Shown here piece after piece: positions 23,347-36,589 of a stretch of DNA of 64,000 nt (position 1 is its first letter; every line of letters starts with the position of its first letter). Position numbers and translations under genes: made by a program. The notes below the pieces were generated by a model. That model had not been told where the DNA came from. It saw only the letters and a program-made list of their open reading frames with translations, and searched no databases. This DNA is from Utricularia gibba (lineage: Eukaryota; Streptophyta; Magnoliopsida; Lamiales; Lentibulariaceae), in the NCBI GenBank assembly GCA_002189035.1, contig CM007990.1, positions 496,001-560,000 on the forward strand, in the 5' to 3' direction.

Positions 23347-24488
23347 TACGCTTGAAACCTTGACTTCAGACCTGCTACCGTAAGTAAAACAACGAACCTG
23401 TCAGAAAAAATCATCACACCATCCACCCAACAAATCACACACGAAGAAATCAAGCAATTGTTTTTCACCCAAATAAGCTCAAAGTCAAAATTCACTGAAG
23501 ACATGTTACGAACCACAAAAACCCAGTTCCAAAAACATTCAGCATCATTACTGTCACTTAAATACCGCCAAGTGAAGAATTGTTCGGGCAGGCATTTCAT
23601 CGAACACTTGGCAGTTGGCACAGAAGAAAAATTATTCTTTCTAGCAAACACCAGCACATATGGATAGAAACAACACCCCAAGCGCAGAACCCCAATTTGA
23701 GCCGCAGTAAAGCGGCATGAACACGATTAACCCGGAGAAAAAAAGGAAGCGAAAACCCACCGTCACAGACCTCCCACTCCCCTTCTCATCTCAAAACCCC
23801 CGGTGGATATTCCGTCCGTACTACCGTGTTCTTTATTCAGTTTATTTTTGTAGAGTATTTTGATAAATTAAGTAAAAAAAATTCCACCCTAAAATGAAAG
23901 AAAAGTATATTTTAAAAAATAATTTTATTTTTCTTAAATTACAAAACATTTTTATTAATATTCAAATACCTTCTTTTTGGGAGAAAAATAATATTATAAA
24001 CATTTTATATGTTCTTATTTTGAGGCACGTTGAATCAAAGGTGATAATCAAATTTAAAATTAAAATATTTATAATACGATAAAATTGGAATTATTATCTG
24101 ACAAATAAATGCGCGCAACGTGTCCATACACTGACCGAACACGTGGTGTGTTTCTGCGTAATTTCGCAACAGTGATAAATGGAGTAGCTGATCTGACAAT
24201 TTATAGTAATTTATTTTAAAAAGTTCAATTTTCACCAATTGTTTTCAGACAAATTCATGTAATAAATATTTTAAAATATTTGAATATCGTGTCTGTAAAA
24301 TCGAGAATAACACAAGTTAAAAAGGGACACCATGGCCCACACAGTCGAATAATCAAAAACAAAAAGATGTAAAACAGTGGAGTCGAGAAATGACGAATTT
24401 ACCCTTCTGGATTTTCTAATTTAATTTTTTTTTTCGAAGTAAAAGGGAAAAGAACGAAGCTTGACGAGGAGGAATACCTTAACCTTAC
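23347..24488. other. MRL7 leader and AT-rich spacer
   Basis: The stretch 23347-23800 is probably the MRL7 leader and promoter. From 23820 to 24440 it is very AT-rich with no gene. Nothing here resembles a structural RNA or a transposon end that I can recognise. Confidence 0.4.
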
Positions 24489-25650
24489 CTACATTAACGA
24501 CTTGAGAGACCTCGCTTTGATCGGCTTCCGTGCACGTTTCTTCCCAAGCTCCTCGTCTTCATCTTCGTCTTCGTCGTCTGGTGCGTCGTCGTCGGCGGCG
24601 GCGGTGGCGTCGAGAAAATCGAATTCGTCGGACATCAGGAGCGACCCGTAGATTTCATGTTCGTATTCGAAGCTGGAGGTTTGGTTTTCCTGCGTTCTCT
24701 TCTTGCCCCACCTGGGGCCGAACCCGGAGTAGTAGTAGAACTCGTTGGGGTTCGAGGAAGATGTCTTGGGCGGAGCTTTTTTCGGGCGGGAACGATGCGG
24801 ACGCGCCGCCGGCTGTTTCTCTGTTTTACTAGAGTAGCTTTTAACCTGCGATAGGGGGTGGTCACAGAGGGAATGCTCCTCTCGCGGGTATTGCCAGCTT
24901 TTCCCGTCCGATTCGCTGCACAAAATCGGTGGGTGGCTTTCCGCCGCCGCGGTGACGGGAAAATAATCCTCCGGCGGCCTAAAAAATAGATACCTCGCAT
25001 CATTTTCACAGCACTGTTCGGATAAGCAATCAGCAATCGACCGCAAAGGAGGAACCACCTTATCCAGTTAAGACAATAAATTGAGTACAAGGGCGAAACT
25101 CGCAAACACTATGGAAATAGGGATAGTAGGGTACGGCGAAAGAAGAGAACACAGAAGCGAGATTTTGTTTTACCGATGAAGAAAACTGCCGTCGCCGGCG
25201 AACCTATCGGCCTGCGTACGACAAAAAAAAAACATCAACAAATTTCCAGAAATGGGATCAATAATCACAACATAAAGAGGTAACCCAGAGTGAAATTCCA
25301 CTTCTCAAGCACAAAACATGGAGGGATTAAACAGCCACATACGAACCCTAGCGGCGCCCGCGATAACAAAACCCTAGAAAAAAAAAAGACCAGCCGAATG
25401 CAAAAGCGTATGCTCACAGATCTGCCCCTTCCCCCGACTCTCACCCCATTAATACACATCAATTGAGCGGCTTCGAATCGAAGGATCCAACCTCTAAAGA
25501 CGGCGGCTCCGGAGAGAACGACGGCGGCGAAAAGCTGCCGACATCCCACGGCGACTGATTCAGCTGACACACGTGAGTTCGAACTGGTACCTCCTGAAAC
25601 GACGCCGCATGGAGCGAGGGAGAGTTCTTCGCGTGGCGGCGTATCCGCAT
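24489..25650 (-). CDS. Plant-specific protein with a degenerate WRC zinc motif
   Basis: Three exons: 25492-25650, 25174-25211 and 24489-24978, giving 228 residues in phase. The protein starts MRIRRHAKNSPSLHAASFQE and VCQLNQSPWDVGSF, a start I associate with small plant proteins carrying a WRC (C-x9-C-x10-C-x2-H) module. In this copy the module reads CSESDGKSWQYPREEHSLCD. The second zinc Cys is Tyr (TAC), the spacing to the third Cys is short, and the usual DHH is DHP. It is followed by a basic stretch (PHRSRPKKAPP), a conserved-looking FYYYSGFGPRWGKKR, and an acidic-then-basic end (DEDEDEELGKKRARK). A nuclear, DNA- or protein-binding role is only a guess. I do not know a named function. Confidence 0.75.
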
Positions 25651-25842
25651 TCCGCCGCCGGAGCAGAGAAGAGAAGAGAAATCCTTGCTCCTGTGCGCGT
25701 CTGTGGAGTTGTGTCGCGTATATAATATTACACCACACAACGTCGCGCCTATTTATATATATGAGCATCTGCGTAGGATGCATTTATGTTATTATTTTAT
25801 TTCCTTTATTAAAATAATACCCGCTGTTATCACTAATTAAAC

Positions 25843-25864
25843 AAATAAATAAATAAATAAATAA
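25843..25864. repeat. (AAAT)n microsatellite
   Basis: Five perfect AAAT units in an AT-rich intergenic stretch. Confidence 0.85.
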
Positions 25865-25967
25865 TCCACACCTTTTCTATTTTTCATTTATTGGCGCTTC
25901 CCTGGCTGCAGCCTGCAGGGATGTGGTAATGGAACCCTCTGGTCCACTGCCAGTTCACCCTTTTCAT

Positions 25968-25982
25968 TTCTCTCTCTCTCTC
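25968..25982. repeat. (TC)n microsatellite
   Basis: About seven TC units followed by a T-rich tract. Confidence 0.8.
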
Positions 25983-26774
25983 TTTTTCCTCTTTTTTTTT
26001 TTTAATTACTAATTTATTTTTATTTGATAATGGGCCTTTCAGATAATTATTTGGGTTGTTTTGATTTTCAATTTCACATCAAATTATATAAAATATAATT
26101 AATTTTAAGATTTTAAAAAATTCAATTTTTACATTTTAAAACAAATTTATAAGATAATATAAATTTATATTATCGATTTTAATATATAAAAATATACATT
26201 GTAAATTTAATACATTAAATTATTATATAGTTTAATATGATAATATATTTTTAAGTGAATTAATAATTAATAATATGATTTTTTAATTAATCTATTACTT
26301 AATCACTATAACATAAATTCAAGAAATTTAATCATGTTTAAAGTTAATTGCTTAATCTAAATTTCTAATTTTATTACATAACAGAACTAGATTGAAATCT
26401 ACAAGGATTAAATAAAACTAATTTAAAAGATTAATTTACAGAACAAATCCTCTATATATTTTGAATATAATAGTTTATTTAAAACTTAAATCATATATTT
26501 TTTTAGTTGTATTTGATATTTTATATATTTAGAAAAATATTTCATAACTTGATAGAAACTAAAAAATCATAACTTATATTTTAGTGGAAACATTTATCGA
26601 AAAAAATGTTTACTTCAATAAATATGCATATAAAGTTCAAAATTATATAAAATTGATTTTTGGATAATGAATATAGTTTAATATATATAATTCTAGTTGT
26701 CAATTGAAAATTATTTTCTTATTTATGTTTTTTTCAAAAAATATTTTATTTAGTGTGTGAAATTCCATTTTCAC

Positions 26775-26936
26775 TTGTCTAAAGCCCAGCATGAAGCCCA
26801 TAGCCCATAAGCGCGGTAAAAATAAAATGGATTGGCGCCAGAATTTGAAATCTGCGCGCTTTCTTCGGAGTTCAGGCGAAGATAAAGACTCTCAGGTTTC
26901 CGAATTTCTCCATCGGATTCGCGATAATAGGGAGAA
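26775..26936 (+). promoter_or_regulatory. BARD1 proximal promoter with site II and E2F-like motifs
   Basis: Motifs seen are GCCCAGC, AGCCCATAGCCCATAAG and the palindrome TTGGCGCCA at 26832-26840, about 100 bases before the ATG. TTGGCGCC resembles E2F sites (TTTSSCGC), which would suit a DNA-repair and S-phase gene. The assignment is by motif only. Confidence 0.4.
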
Positions 26937-29900
26937 ATGAGGGAATTGGCTATGGCGGAAGCTCATGAAAGTGAAGCAAGGCTAGTGAATCCGTGGTATT
27001 TTCACTTGCAGAAGCTTGGACTTGAGCTGAAATGCCCTGTCTGGTGATTGATTCTCACCCTTCTCTGTTTCCTATCAAAATGACACCGTTTTTTTATAAT
27101 CCATCTTCCTGTTTCTTTTTTTTTCTCTTTTGATGCGTAAATAGTATGAAGTTGCTGAGCAAGCCCGTTCTGCTTCCTTGTAATCACTTGTTCTGCGGGT
27201 AAGAAATCTGTTATCTCCGGCGGATTCGAAGTTTTCTTGAAGGTGTTTATCTATATGTCTTTGTAATTGATATGCGCAGTGCATGCGTTCCACGATATTT
27301 TCATAATTGCCCTGCTTGTCAGCAGCATTACGCTGATCAAGGTGCGACTTTTAGTTCAAGGTTGTCTCTGGATATGCGTTCGGAATATTGTAAGAGTAAC
27401 ATTTCGCATGCTGCAGAAATAAGGCACGCTTCCTACATGGAAGAAATCATTAACACCTACAGGAGTTTGGAGGCTACATTCAGCTCAACCATCCTGCCAT
27501 TTTTATCTGCAGGTAAAGGAATGGCGAATGTAGAATGGTTCTTGGTACATGATTCATGGGTAATGTCATTGACTTTAAGATCTTATGAAAATTTCAGTTG
27601 ATAAAATCGCAGATAAACCTGGTGAAACAAAATCTAGAGTAAGAGAAGTTCCTACTATTGCCGTTGAAGGTAATATTTCTGGGATTCAGGCTACACAAAT
27701 GTCTCCAGGCGACTCGTTCCCAGATTCTTCGTTTAAGGATGACTCCAACGAAGAAACGTTAAAATGGAAAACCCCTCAAATCAAAGTGGAACATCGTGAG
27801 CAAGCAATCTCTCCTCTTCAACCGGAAAATATTAGTTCACGCAGCTTAATGAAGGTATGACTCGTTCCATGTCCTTGTATTGGTTTGTTTGTGTGTTAAG
27901 CACTTCCACTCATTCATTGATAGTTTTTAAAGTAAAGCTGACTCTAATGTTTGTTTTGCGATTCATCTCAACTACTGCAGAGTACAAAAAATCACAGAAT
28001 CAGGAAATCTGGCAGAGCCATATTGGATACTACAGCGGATCCTATGGATGATGAGGACACGTGCAATATGAGGGAACCCAAAAAGCACAAGAAGCTGAAC
28101 TGCGAGTTGCCTAGCAAAGATGCTGCTTTCAGGAATGATGAAGGCAGGTCTAACAAAGATTCTCTCGTTACTTCAACTAGAAAACTTTTTAATGACTCGG
28201 ATCTCACTAGAAGCGCATGTGCATTTTGCCAGTCTTCAGAGACAACTGATGTAAGTCCTCCTGTTTCTCTATCGATCCAGCATTTCACTCTCTTTCATTC
28301 ATACAATTGATGGGACGAATATTCCAAGTAAAGCTTCCCATGCTTAGTATTCACAATTGTACTTTGGCTGGCACCAGGCTACTGGACCGCTTCTACATTT
28401 TGTGAATGGAAGAGAAGTGGTAATAACTGAAATCAACTCCCCCAAAGTGGTTACAGCACACATCAAATGCATAGAATGGTATGTTGAATATGAACTTTGT
28501 GCTTCAAATTGTTAATTTAATCACTGGTTGCCAAAATTATTATGCTTTCCCTGGAGCTAGAAAGCTGCAGCAATGACCGATGTATGTGAATTATGTTCAG
28601 GACGCCAAAGGTATACTTTGCTGGTGAAAAGATTAAGAACTTAAAATCTGAGCTTGCTCGTGCTTCCAAGCTCAAGTGTAGTGTTTGTGGGTTAAAGGGA
28701 GCATCGCTTGGGTGCTTTGCAAAGACTTGCTGCAGAAGTTATCATTTTCCCTGTACTCTGGAAATCCCCAACTGCAGATGGGATCCTGTAAGTCACACCA
28801 TACTCTGGATCCTCTGACCGTGAAACTTTGGCTGTGACTTCTGAATGCGTTTCTAAATTGCAGGCTAAGTTTTTGATGTTGTGCCCCTCTCACAAACATT
28901 TGACTTTTCCAAATGAGACCTCCAACCCTGAAGAGCATGAGAATGAAGCTATATGCTCGTCCCAAGAACAGTAATGCATCTTTCTGCCTCGTACTTCCTT
29001 TTTGCATTCTCCTATCAGTAGATGTGAACTACTTAAAACTGCAGTACGACTGTTTCTCATCTCTAAGATCTTTAAACGCAGAACATCTGAGCAGTCAACT
29101 TTTTGGGCTTCACTTCCTAATGGACGGCAAGAATGGGTTTTATGCGGCTCTTCCCTATCATCAAAACACAAAGTAGTTTTTTCTGTTTGCAGCAACCTCA
29201 TTTTCTTTTTCAAACAAGCTCATGATGATCTGTGCTGTTGCAGAGTTTGCTTAGAGAATTTGCTGCACGGTGTGGTGCTACCTTGTCAAATTCATGGACC
29301 CCAAATGTCACTCACGTGATTGCCTCCACAGATGAAAATGGTGCCTTCTGTAGAACTCTAAAAGTCCTTATGGCCATTTTGAACGGAAAATGGATTCTCT
29401 CCATTGATTGTAAGCTTCCTCCAATGCTTCACATCTCTTATACTCAAATCCATCTGCTCACTTCAATCCTTCTTTCCAAGGGGTGAAGACTTGCCTGGAC
29501 AAAAACCATCCTGTGAACGAAGAACCATTCGAGATCAACATCGACAATCACGGCATCCGGGATGCCCCCAAAACAGGAAGACTAAGAGCACTAAGCAATG
29601 TAAGCAGACAACATTCCCTTCTACTGTTTTTCCCAAACAAACTCCCTCCACAAAAGCCTCCTTGCTGCTTTCACAGGCTCCAAAGCTCTTCTCTTCCGTG
29701 TGCTTTTACTTCCATGAGGACTTCGATCCATCCTACAAGAGCGATCTAGTGGATCTAGTCAAAGCTGGAGGAGGAAGCATCCTCGAGGAAATCCCCCTCC
29801 AGAAAACTACCCACAATCAGCGCCTCCTGCGACATTCATCGTGTACTTCAGTGAATGCAGCAGGGAGAGCGCAGCAGAGGGAATGGTTAAAAGGAGGATC

Positions 29901-30020
29901 TTGCAGACGTTGGCTGAATCCCAGAACGCAGCACTGCCCAGTGATGCCTTTCAGTTCATCCCGCACACGTGGATTCTGGAATCCATAGCTGCTTGTAGAG
30001 TTCCCGCTTCTGCAAGCTAA
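26937..30020 (+). CDS. BARD1: BARD1/ROW1 RING-ePHD-BRCT protein, with one-base frameshift
   Basis: Thirteen exons: 26937-27043, 27145-27198, 27280-27341, 27417-27512, 27598-27854, 27981-28250, 28378-28478, 28601-28787, 28864-28970, 29019-29172, 29244-29409, 29481-29599 and 29677-30020. The N-terminal RING is LELKCPVCMKLLSKPVLLPC, NHLFCGAC and HNCPACQQHY (C3HC4). A Lys-rich linker follows, then an extended PHD (ACAFCQSSETTD, HIKCIEW, CSVCGLKGASLGCF) and two BRCT repeats. In the last exon the frame shifts at the C5 run 29793-29797. One more C yields IPPPENYPQSAPPATFIVYF and a proper second BRCT ending FIPHTWILESIAACRV. Coding bases sum to 2024, again one short; with the extra base there are 674 residues. 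NPWYFHLQKLGLELKC marks BARD1 rather than BRCA1. It acts in homologous repair and, in Arabidopsis, WUSCHEL repression. Confidence 0.9.
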
Positions 30021-30548
30021 ACCCTTTGTTCCACTTTGCAAGTTCTGATTATTTGGGATTAAGGGTTTGCTTGGTTGGTATTTAATATTTAGTAATATTC
30101 ATTATATTAAAATGTTTTCTATTAATATTTTTTTATATTAATTATATAAAGAAAATATGAATTGTGAATAATGCTGTTTTAATACATTAAATTCACATAG
30201 AAGTTGAGAATTTTATAAATTCATATATGTGTTTAATTAGAATTTGGAAAATAAATATATTTATTTTATATTTCAAATGAAATATATATTTTTTTACTAA
30301 ATTTTAATTTATGCTTGATAATTATCAAATATTAAAAACAATTTTTATAGTTATATGGTTTAAAATAAAATGGATTTAATTTAAAGGTTTTTTTTACAGG
30401 CTGTCGCGGGTGTACGGAACGAGTAACGGTCACTTGCTTTAAAGTGTATGGGGGCGATTCTTCCTCTGATTCTCTTCCGCTGTTCCACTCGCTGAGGAAG
30501 TTGAGATTTCTTCTTCGTTTTTGTTTGATTGATTCTTTGAGCTGAGGT
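30021..30548. other. AT-rich spacer and JASON leader
   Basis: It is very AT-rich from 30080 to 30380, and the JASON leader and promoter occupy the remainder. No gene is seen. Confidence 0.4.
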
Positions 30549-32126
30549 ATGGGCTGCTTTCTCGGATGTTTTGGTGGAGAGAAGGAACTCGGACGGCGCA
30601 AGCAGCGGATTGATCGACCGGATCGGCGAACACTGGTGAGATGGGTCATTTATTTGACCGGATTGCTTGGTTTTGTTCGCTGATATCGTGTTGGATACTT
30701 CTTGAATTGGTTTTCTGTTGACGTGGAAGAGCTTTCGTTTGGACTTCTTTTTAGTTGTGATTCTTGCACTTTGTTGATTTTGCGGACACGAGGAAGAGTT
30801 ACTGAAGGCTGGTTTTTTTTTTTTTTGACACAGAGGAATAGAATTGGGAATGTTGCTGATAACAGAGTTGTGACAACTTCTGAAGTGACGATACGGGAGA
30901 GGAATGATGTACAACTGGAACAGACACTCAGGCCAACAACTTCCACCGAAGTGGTTCCAGAGTTGCTGTAAGAATATTTATGTTGTATATTTGATTCCTC
31001 TATTAGTAGCAATTGAGAACTTAAGCTAAATGCCTGAGAATCTTAATTTTCATGTTTTGGCAAGTGTTTAAGTTGTTTTGTTGATGTTCTGGTTTTTTCA
31101 GCTCATAAAGTTTGTACTTGTAGAAACAAACCTGATGTGGTGGAGCAACTATCCCCGAGTCCTAAGAAAAGAGTCACATTCAATGCCAATGTCACCACAT
31201 ATGAGCCTGTTCCTGACCATAATAAAGTTGAAGAACAGGTTGAAGCTTTACAAACATTGGTTCCAGCCAATTCAATAGCGGGAGAGGAGAACTCCATCTC
31301 GTCGAGTGTTGCGTCTTCTTACCCTCCAAACCACAGGTACCATGATGCAAGAGATAGTGAAGATGAAGCTGAGTATGAGGACTTGGATGATTTAGAAGAT
31401 GATCTGGAAGATTGCTATGAGGATGAAGAAGATTCTAGGAGTTTGGAGTATGATTGGTCCGAATCAGTTCGTACGGAATCAGTAGAATCAAGCACCGGAA
31501 AAATGCCCCAGAAATCTTCCATCCACAGTTCAGTGTTAGCTCCTGTGGAGAATATCACTCAGTGGAAAGCAGCAGTGTTGAGTGGGTTACATAAACTGCA
31601 GCCCGAGAAGGAGAACTTGGAATCTAATATTAAGTCCTGCAAAAACACAAGTCAAGAAGTTTCTGTTGACGCCAGTCTTTCAGGTTGGCTGGAATCTCCT
31701 GGACTCCAAGGATCCAAGAAGGCTAGTTTCAGTGGCTTCGGTTCTCCTCCAACAACCAACTCAGATGGGCGCAGTTCTCGAAAATCCTTAGAAGATAGAC
31801 CAATTTTAGGTGCATTGACAGTTGAGGAGCTCAGGCAAATTTCAGTGTCTTCCTCCACAAAGAAGTCTCCCAGCAAGAGCCCTGATGAAGTACCAATAGT
31901 AGGGACTGTTGGTAGCTACTGGAGTGATTCGGGATCAGCAAAGAGTTCATGCTCACCTATCCCTTTCAATGGAGCACCAAACACATCCAGCAAGTTCAGA
32001 GAGGTATTGTTTAAAACGATAAAAGTTTTTATAAGTCCTTCCTTCTGTGAAACCTGCTACTAATGCTCATGCAATATACAGGACAAGAGAGTTCATTGGC
32101 ACTCCACCCCTTTCGAGTCAAAGTAG
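30549..32126 (+). CDS. JASON: JASON-like protein
   Basis: Four exons: 30549-30635, 30834-30967, 31124-32003 and 32082-32126. They total 1146 bases (381 residues), in phase. It begins MGCFLGCFGG, so N-terminal Cys/Gly could be lipidated. Conserved blocks are SPKKRVTFNANVTTYEPV, YPPNHRYHDARDSEDE, an acidic run (EDLDDLEDDLEDCYEDEEDS), RPILGALTVEELRQIS and the end KRVHWHSTPFESK. These match the plant JASON family (Arabidopsis At1g06660 and its paralogs). JASON keeps the two meiosis II spindles apart in male meiocytes, and its loss gives unreduced pollen. This copy may be the meiotic gene or a somatic paralog; sequence alone does not tell. Confidence 0.85.
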
Positions 32127-32449
32127 GATATAGTTCGTGGCCAAGGGCGCCGCTCATGATTTCAGTTGGTAATGAGATGCGAAGGTGTTGATTTTTGAGA
32201 TAATACGTGATCTGTGTCATGTGTGAATTCCACTCCTGGTATTTCTCCTCCATATGTTATTGTCTTGTTTCATATGGTTTGAATGACATGTTTATTTGCT
32301 GACTGGAGAAACCAGAGATCATTTCCTAAATTCCAACAGCATAAGGTATTTCACAAAGCTAGCTTCGACACAAGATGAACACACAGAAAATGAATGAGGC
32401 TGTACAACATGGAATCCTATTTCCAAGAGAATTCAATCACTCAAAAATA

Positions 32450-34299
32450 CTACAAGCTATGCAGTGGGATGAACTCCAGGCTCACATACATACCTGAAAT
32501 TAAGCATCTAATGTGTAACCGTAGCTGTATTAAGCATCTAATGTGTAACCCCGGTGAGGGTGCAGCATCCACACAGCTTTCCAGGAGCGGCATTTCTTGC
32601 TCCTCATGTGTTTTGGCCGGATCACTACTCCCCATCTCCTCCACATCAGGTATTTTATCCTCATCAGAAGCATTTGTCTGGGAATCCTTTATCTTCATCC
32701 CTTTAGAGGGATCCTCAGGCTCATCTGAGGAAGGCGGCTCTTTTAGGGAATCAGTTCCTGACTTAGACTGCATTTCAAGCATCATCTGCAGGTATCTCCC
32801 CTGCTCTTCAATCCGAAGCTGCAGGTTTCTCTGTACCTGCAAAAAAAACGAAAACCCGAAAGCTACAAAACAAACTCTAATAGCAGGAGCCCATCTTATT
32901 CGACTCATGAAGGGAATGAAGCAAGCACAAGTGTTCAGTTTCATGAGTACATACAGATGTATACCTCAAGTTGTTCATGTAGACGTTTCTGAACTTCCAT
33001 TTGCAACCGCAATGCTTCCGAAATGTCGATACTTCTGCTTTTTAAACCAGCAGAAGAACACTTAGAATTGCAAGAGAAGCCAACTCAAAGCATGATTATA
33101 ACCAAAAATGGAGCAACAGACTCACGCTTTCAATTCCAGAGATGATAGTTCTTGAACGGATGCAGGTTTCTCCTCTGAAGATTCTGCAGGAAAACAGCAT
33201 GCTCTTCAGATAAGAAACAAGTGCATGTATGTATCCAGCAATTCAATATCGTCGAACTGCGAACGAACAAACCTTGGGGAGTCTCCGATCTAATTCTAGC
33301 AGTTCGATACTTCTGCACCCCAGAAAACAAACCCAAGGAGCAGTAAGAATGTCCAAAATGAAAAGGCCAGTTCCCAGATGGATAGTTACCTGGAGGTGGC
33401 TTTTTACATGATAGATTGTCAATCCATCAACGTTCATCAGCTTCAGAACACCCTTTGGAGTAGCCTCTGCATTGAAGGTGAACTTTTTTTCAAAATGGGA
33501 AATAGCTAGCCAGCAAGCATAGTGACAGAATGCAAGAAGACTGAAACTACTTTCGCTGCCTCCAAGTTTGTTGACTGCTTCCACAAGTGTCTCGTGCAAT
33601 TCTGGAGTCCACCGCATTCGCTGCTTCGGTGAAGCACCAGTTGGAGAAGATGATTGACCATTTTTGCTGCATGTTTCACCATGAGTTCCTGGAAGTTGCT
33701 GAGATACACGAGTCTGCTGAATCAAGATCTTCACCTGCGGTTTGGGAGCCTGTTTGATTCAAGCTTCAAAATTTTAAAACAATCAAAATACTCTGTTTCC
33801 CTCTAACTAAACTAGACACTAAAGAATGCTACACAGCAGAACTCGTGATCAGAGGAATTACCTCCTCCGGGGGTTCTAAACTTGGAGCTTTTACATCAAC
33901 AAGAAGCCCGCTCCAATCTGCAGCCAATGCATCATCATCAGTTATAAGCTGATCAGCCCACTCTTGCCATTCACTTGACTTGCTCAGGTCCTCAAATGCA
34001 ACTGCCATCTCATCACTGCATCCAGCATCTGGTGAATTGCTCTGCAGGGAATGGCTCACAGGAAAATCAGGAAACCGATCTGTGGACCAGGAGTCATCAT
34101 GTTCACCACCACATTTGGATTGGAGAATACTTGGATGTGCACACTGGGCCAATGCAATTGATTCCCCAACACCTTTCGACTGAGAAATTAAAGGGGTTTT
34201 CCTAAGATGCTTCTCTGGTCTTCGAATCGAGGACGTATGAAGATCAGTTGAAAATCCAGCACATGATGAAAAAATATGACCAACTGGTTTAGTTTCCAT
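32450..34299 (-). CDS. MYB-CC transcription factor, PHR1-like
   Basis: Seven exons: 33862-34299, 33551-33734, 33390-33466, 33273-33312, 33126-33183, 32965-33034 and 32450-32836. They total 1254 bases (417 residues), in phase. The start is [10 protein letters not shown]; an upstream in-frame GTG is not used. The N-terminal half includes [20 protein letters not shown], a PHR1-type acidic segment. The single MYB (GARP) repeat is [20 protein letters not shown] to [18 protein letters not shown]. The coiled coil [20 protein letters not shown] carries the LHEQLE motif. Such proteins bind P1BS sites (GNATATNC) and drive phosphate-starvation genes under SPX control. The C-terminal tail holds a 30-bp tandem duplication. 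The reading of the last ~30 residues is less certain because a C4 run precedes it. Confidence 0.9.
32499..32550. repeat. In-frame 30-bp tandem duplication in the MYB-CC tail
   Basis: A 22-base unit at 32499-32520 recurs exactly at 32529-32550 (period 30). In the annotated frame it repeats the peptide LHIRCLI. It lies in the last exon of the MYB-CC gene. Confidence 0.9.
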
Positions 34300-35661
34300 T
34301 GTCTGCCGTTGGTACACCGGATTCAGAGCAAGACTTTAGACCAACCCAGCTTCCACTTTCAGCTCCGATTAACTTAACCTGAAGATGAATCCAAATCTCA
34401 CAGATAAAAACAAAAGCAATCCTAAAAGGAAACATGACAAGGAACAGATAATTACTTAGAAGCAAAATGGATCAGGAGGAGAGAACAGACGTCATGAATG
34501 GGAAATTTAAAGACCACAAAATTTTTTTAACGGATATAAATCTTGGATACAAAGAAAGGGGATTTCTACAGAAAAATAATGCATGCTTTTTCAAGTAAAA
34601 AGGCAAACGCTAACATCAAAAACCTTCATCTTTCTGGAGTTGCCGAGGGATCATGTGCCATGAACCTTACGTAAAGTACGATGAAATTCAGAAGTCAATG
34701 GAAAGGCCACTAGAAGCAAAACCCAACACGCAAACCAGATAAAACCTTCACCCAAAATCACTAAAAAGCAGAAATCCCAAAATCACAAACCATCCTAACA
34801 GATAGGTCCGTACAGTGGCATCCACAATCAGCAAAAGAGGAGCACAGCGCGATAGCTCACAAGTCATTCAAAAAGAAGAAAAAAAGAAATCCTTACCTTA
34901 AAGCCCTCCAGAACAGCTTCAGCAAACAGAAAAACAACCTGCTTCCGCAATTCCCCTTCAGATCACCAACACTAAGATTGCCTGATTCTGAGAGAAACCA
35001 CACGCGCAGTCGGACATCCCCCGGCGGCACTGTCCCCACCTGAATCGTATGACGACGAGCGTGGCTGTCCTGTTATCCTCCCACCCTGTGTGTGGGCTCT
35101 AGCTTCTTCCTTCCAACGATTCACAACCAGGAAGTGCGTGCCTTTTCGCTTTTTGTTCTGTTCAACAACTAACTGTCCAAACAGAGTAGGCCCCACCACC
35201 GCACCCAATCATTTTGTCTGCTTTTCAATTTTTAATTGACGTTGCGGGCCCCACGATACTGACCGTTTGTCCGTACCGCGTTCGTTTTTTAATTCAAAAA
35301 ATATTATTTAATAACCAATTTTATAAAAACATTACTTTAATGTAAATCAAATAGTATATTCTCAAGAAATATTTAAATACTAATAACCCCCAATCAAGTG
35401 AAATGGCTCAAAACGCACAAAATGCTGACCACACTACACCTGCCTCAGTGTTCTGGTTGAGTCTAGGATTTAGACACTAGTTGAAAATCCAAGAAAAATG
35501 TTTGTCTTGATCGCATTAGTCACTTTGCTGCCATTTCCATCATCAAAGCAAGCATAGAACAATCCACAGGTTTCAAACAAGATGCAGAGAAATGGGAAAG
35601 AGGGAAGCTTCCAACCTGCAACAACAGAGAAATGGGAAGATGGGAGCCCCGGTTGTTGCAT
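34300..35661. other. MYB-CC leader and convergent/intergenic spacer
   Basis: The stretch 34300-35000 is A-rich on the plus strand and probably includes MYB-CC leader sequence with an intron. From 35220 to 35400 it is AT-rich. The stretch 35470-35661 is likely the RPL23 3' untranslated region. No further gene is seen. Confidence 0.4.
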
Positions 35662-36503
<842 letters not shown>

Positions 36504-36589
36504 TTTTCTTCGCTTCCGCCTCCCCGATTCCAGGCCAAGGCGCACGCAGCCAAAGGCTTTTTTATACCGAAAGGAATTTTGACAGTCTT

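Larger units (their letters stand above)
25651..26936. other. AT-rich divergent spacer with two microsatellites
   Basis: It lies between the WRC-like gene and BARD1 (divergent). It contains an (AAAT)n tract at 25843-25864, a (TC)n tract at 25968-25982 and about 650 bases of nearly pure A/T from 26080 to 26750. No gene is seen. Confidence 0.5.
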
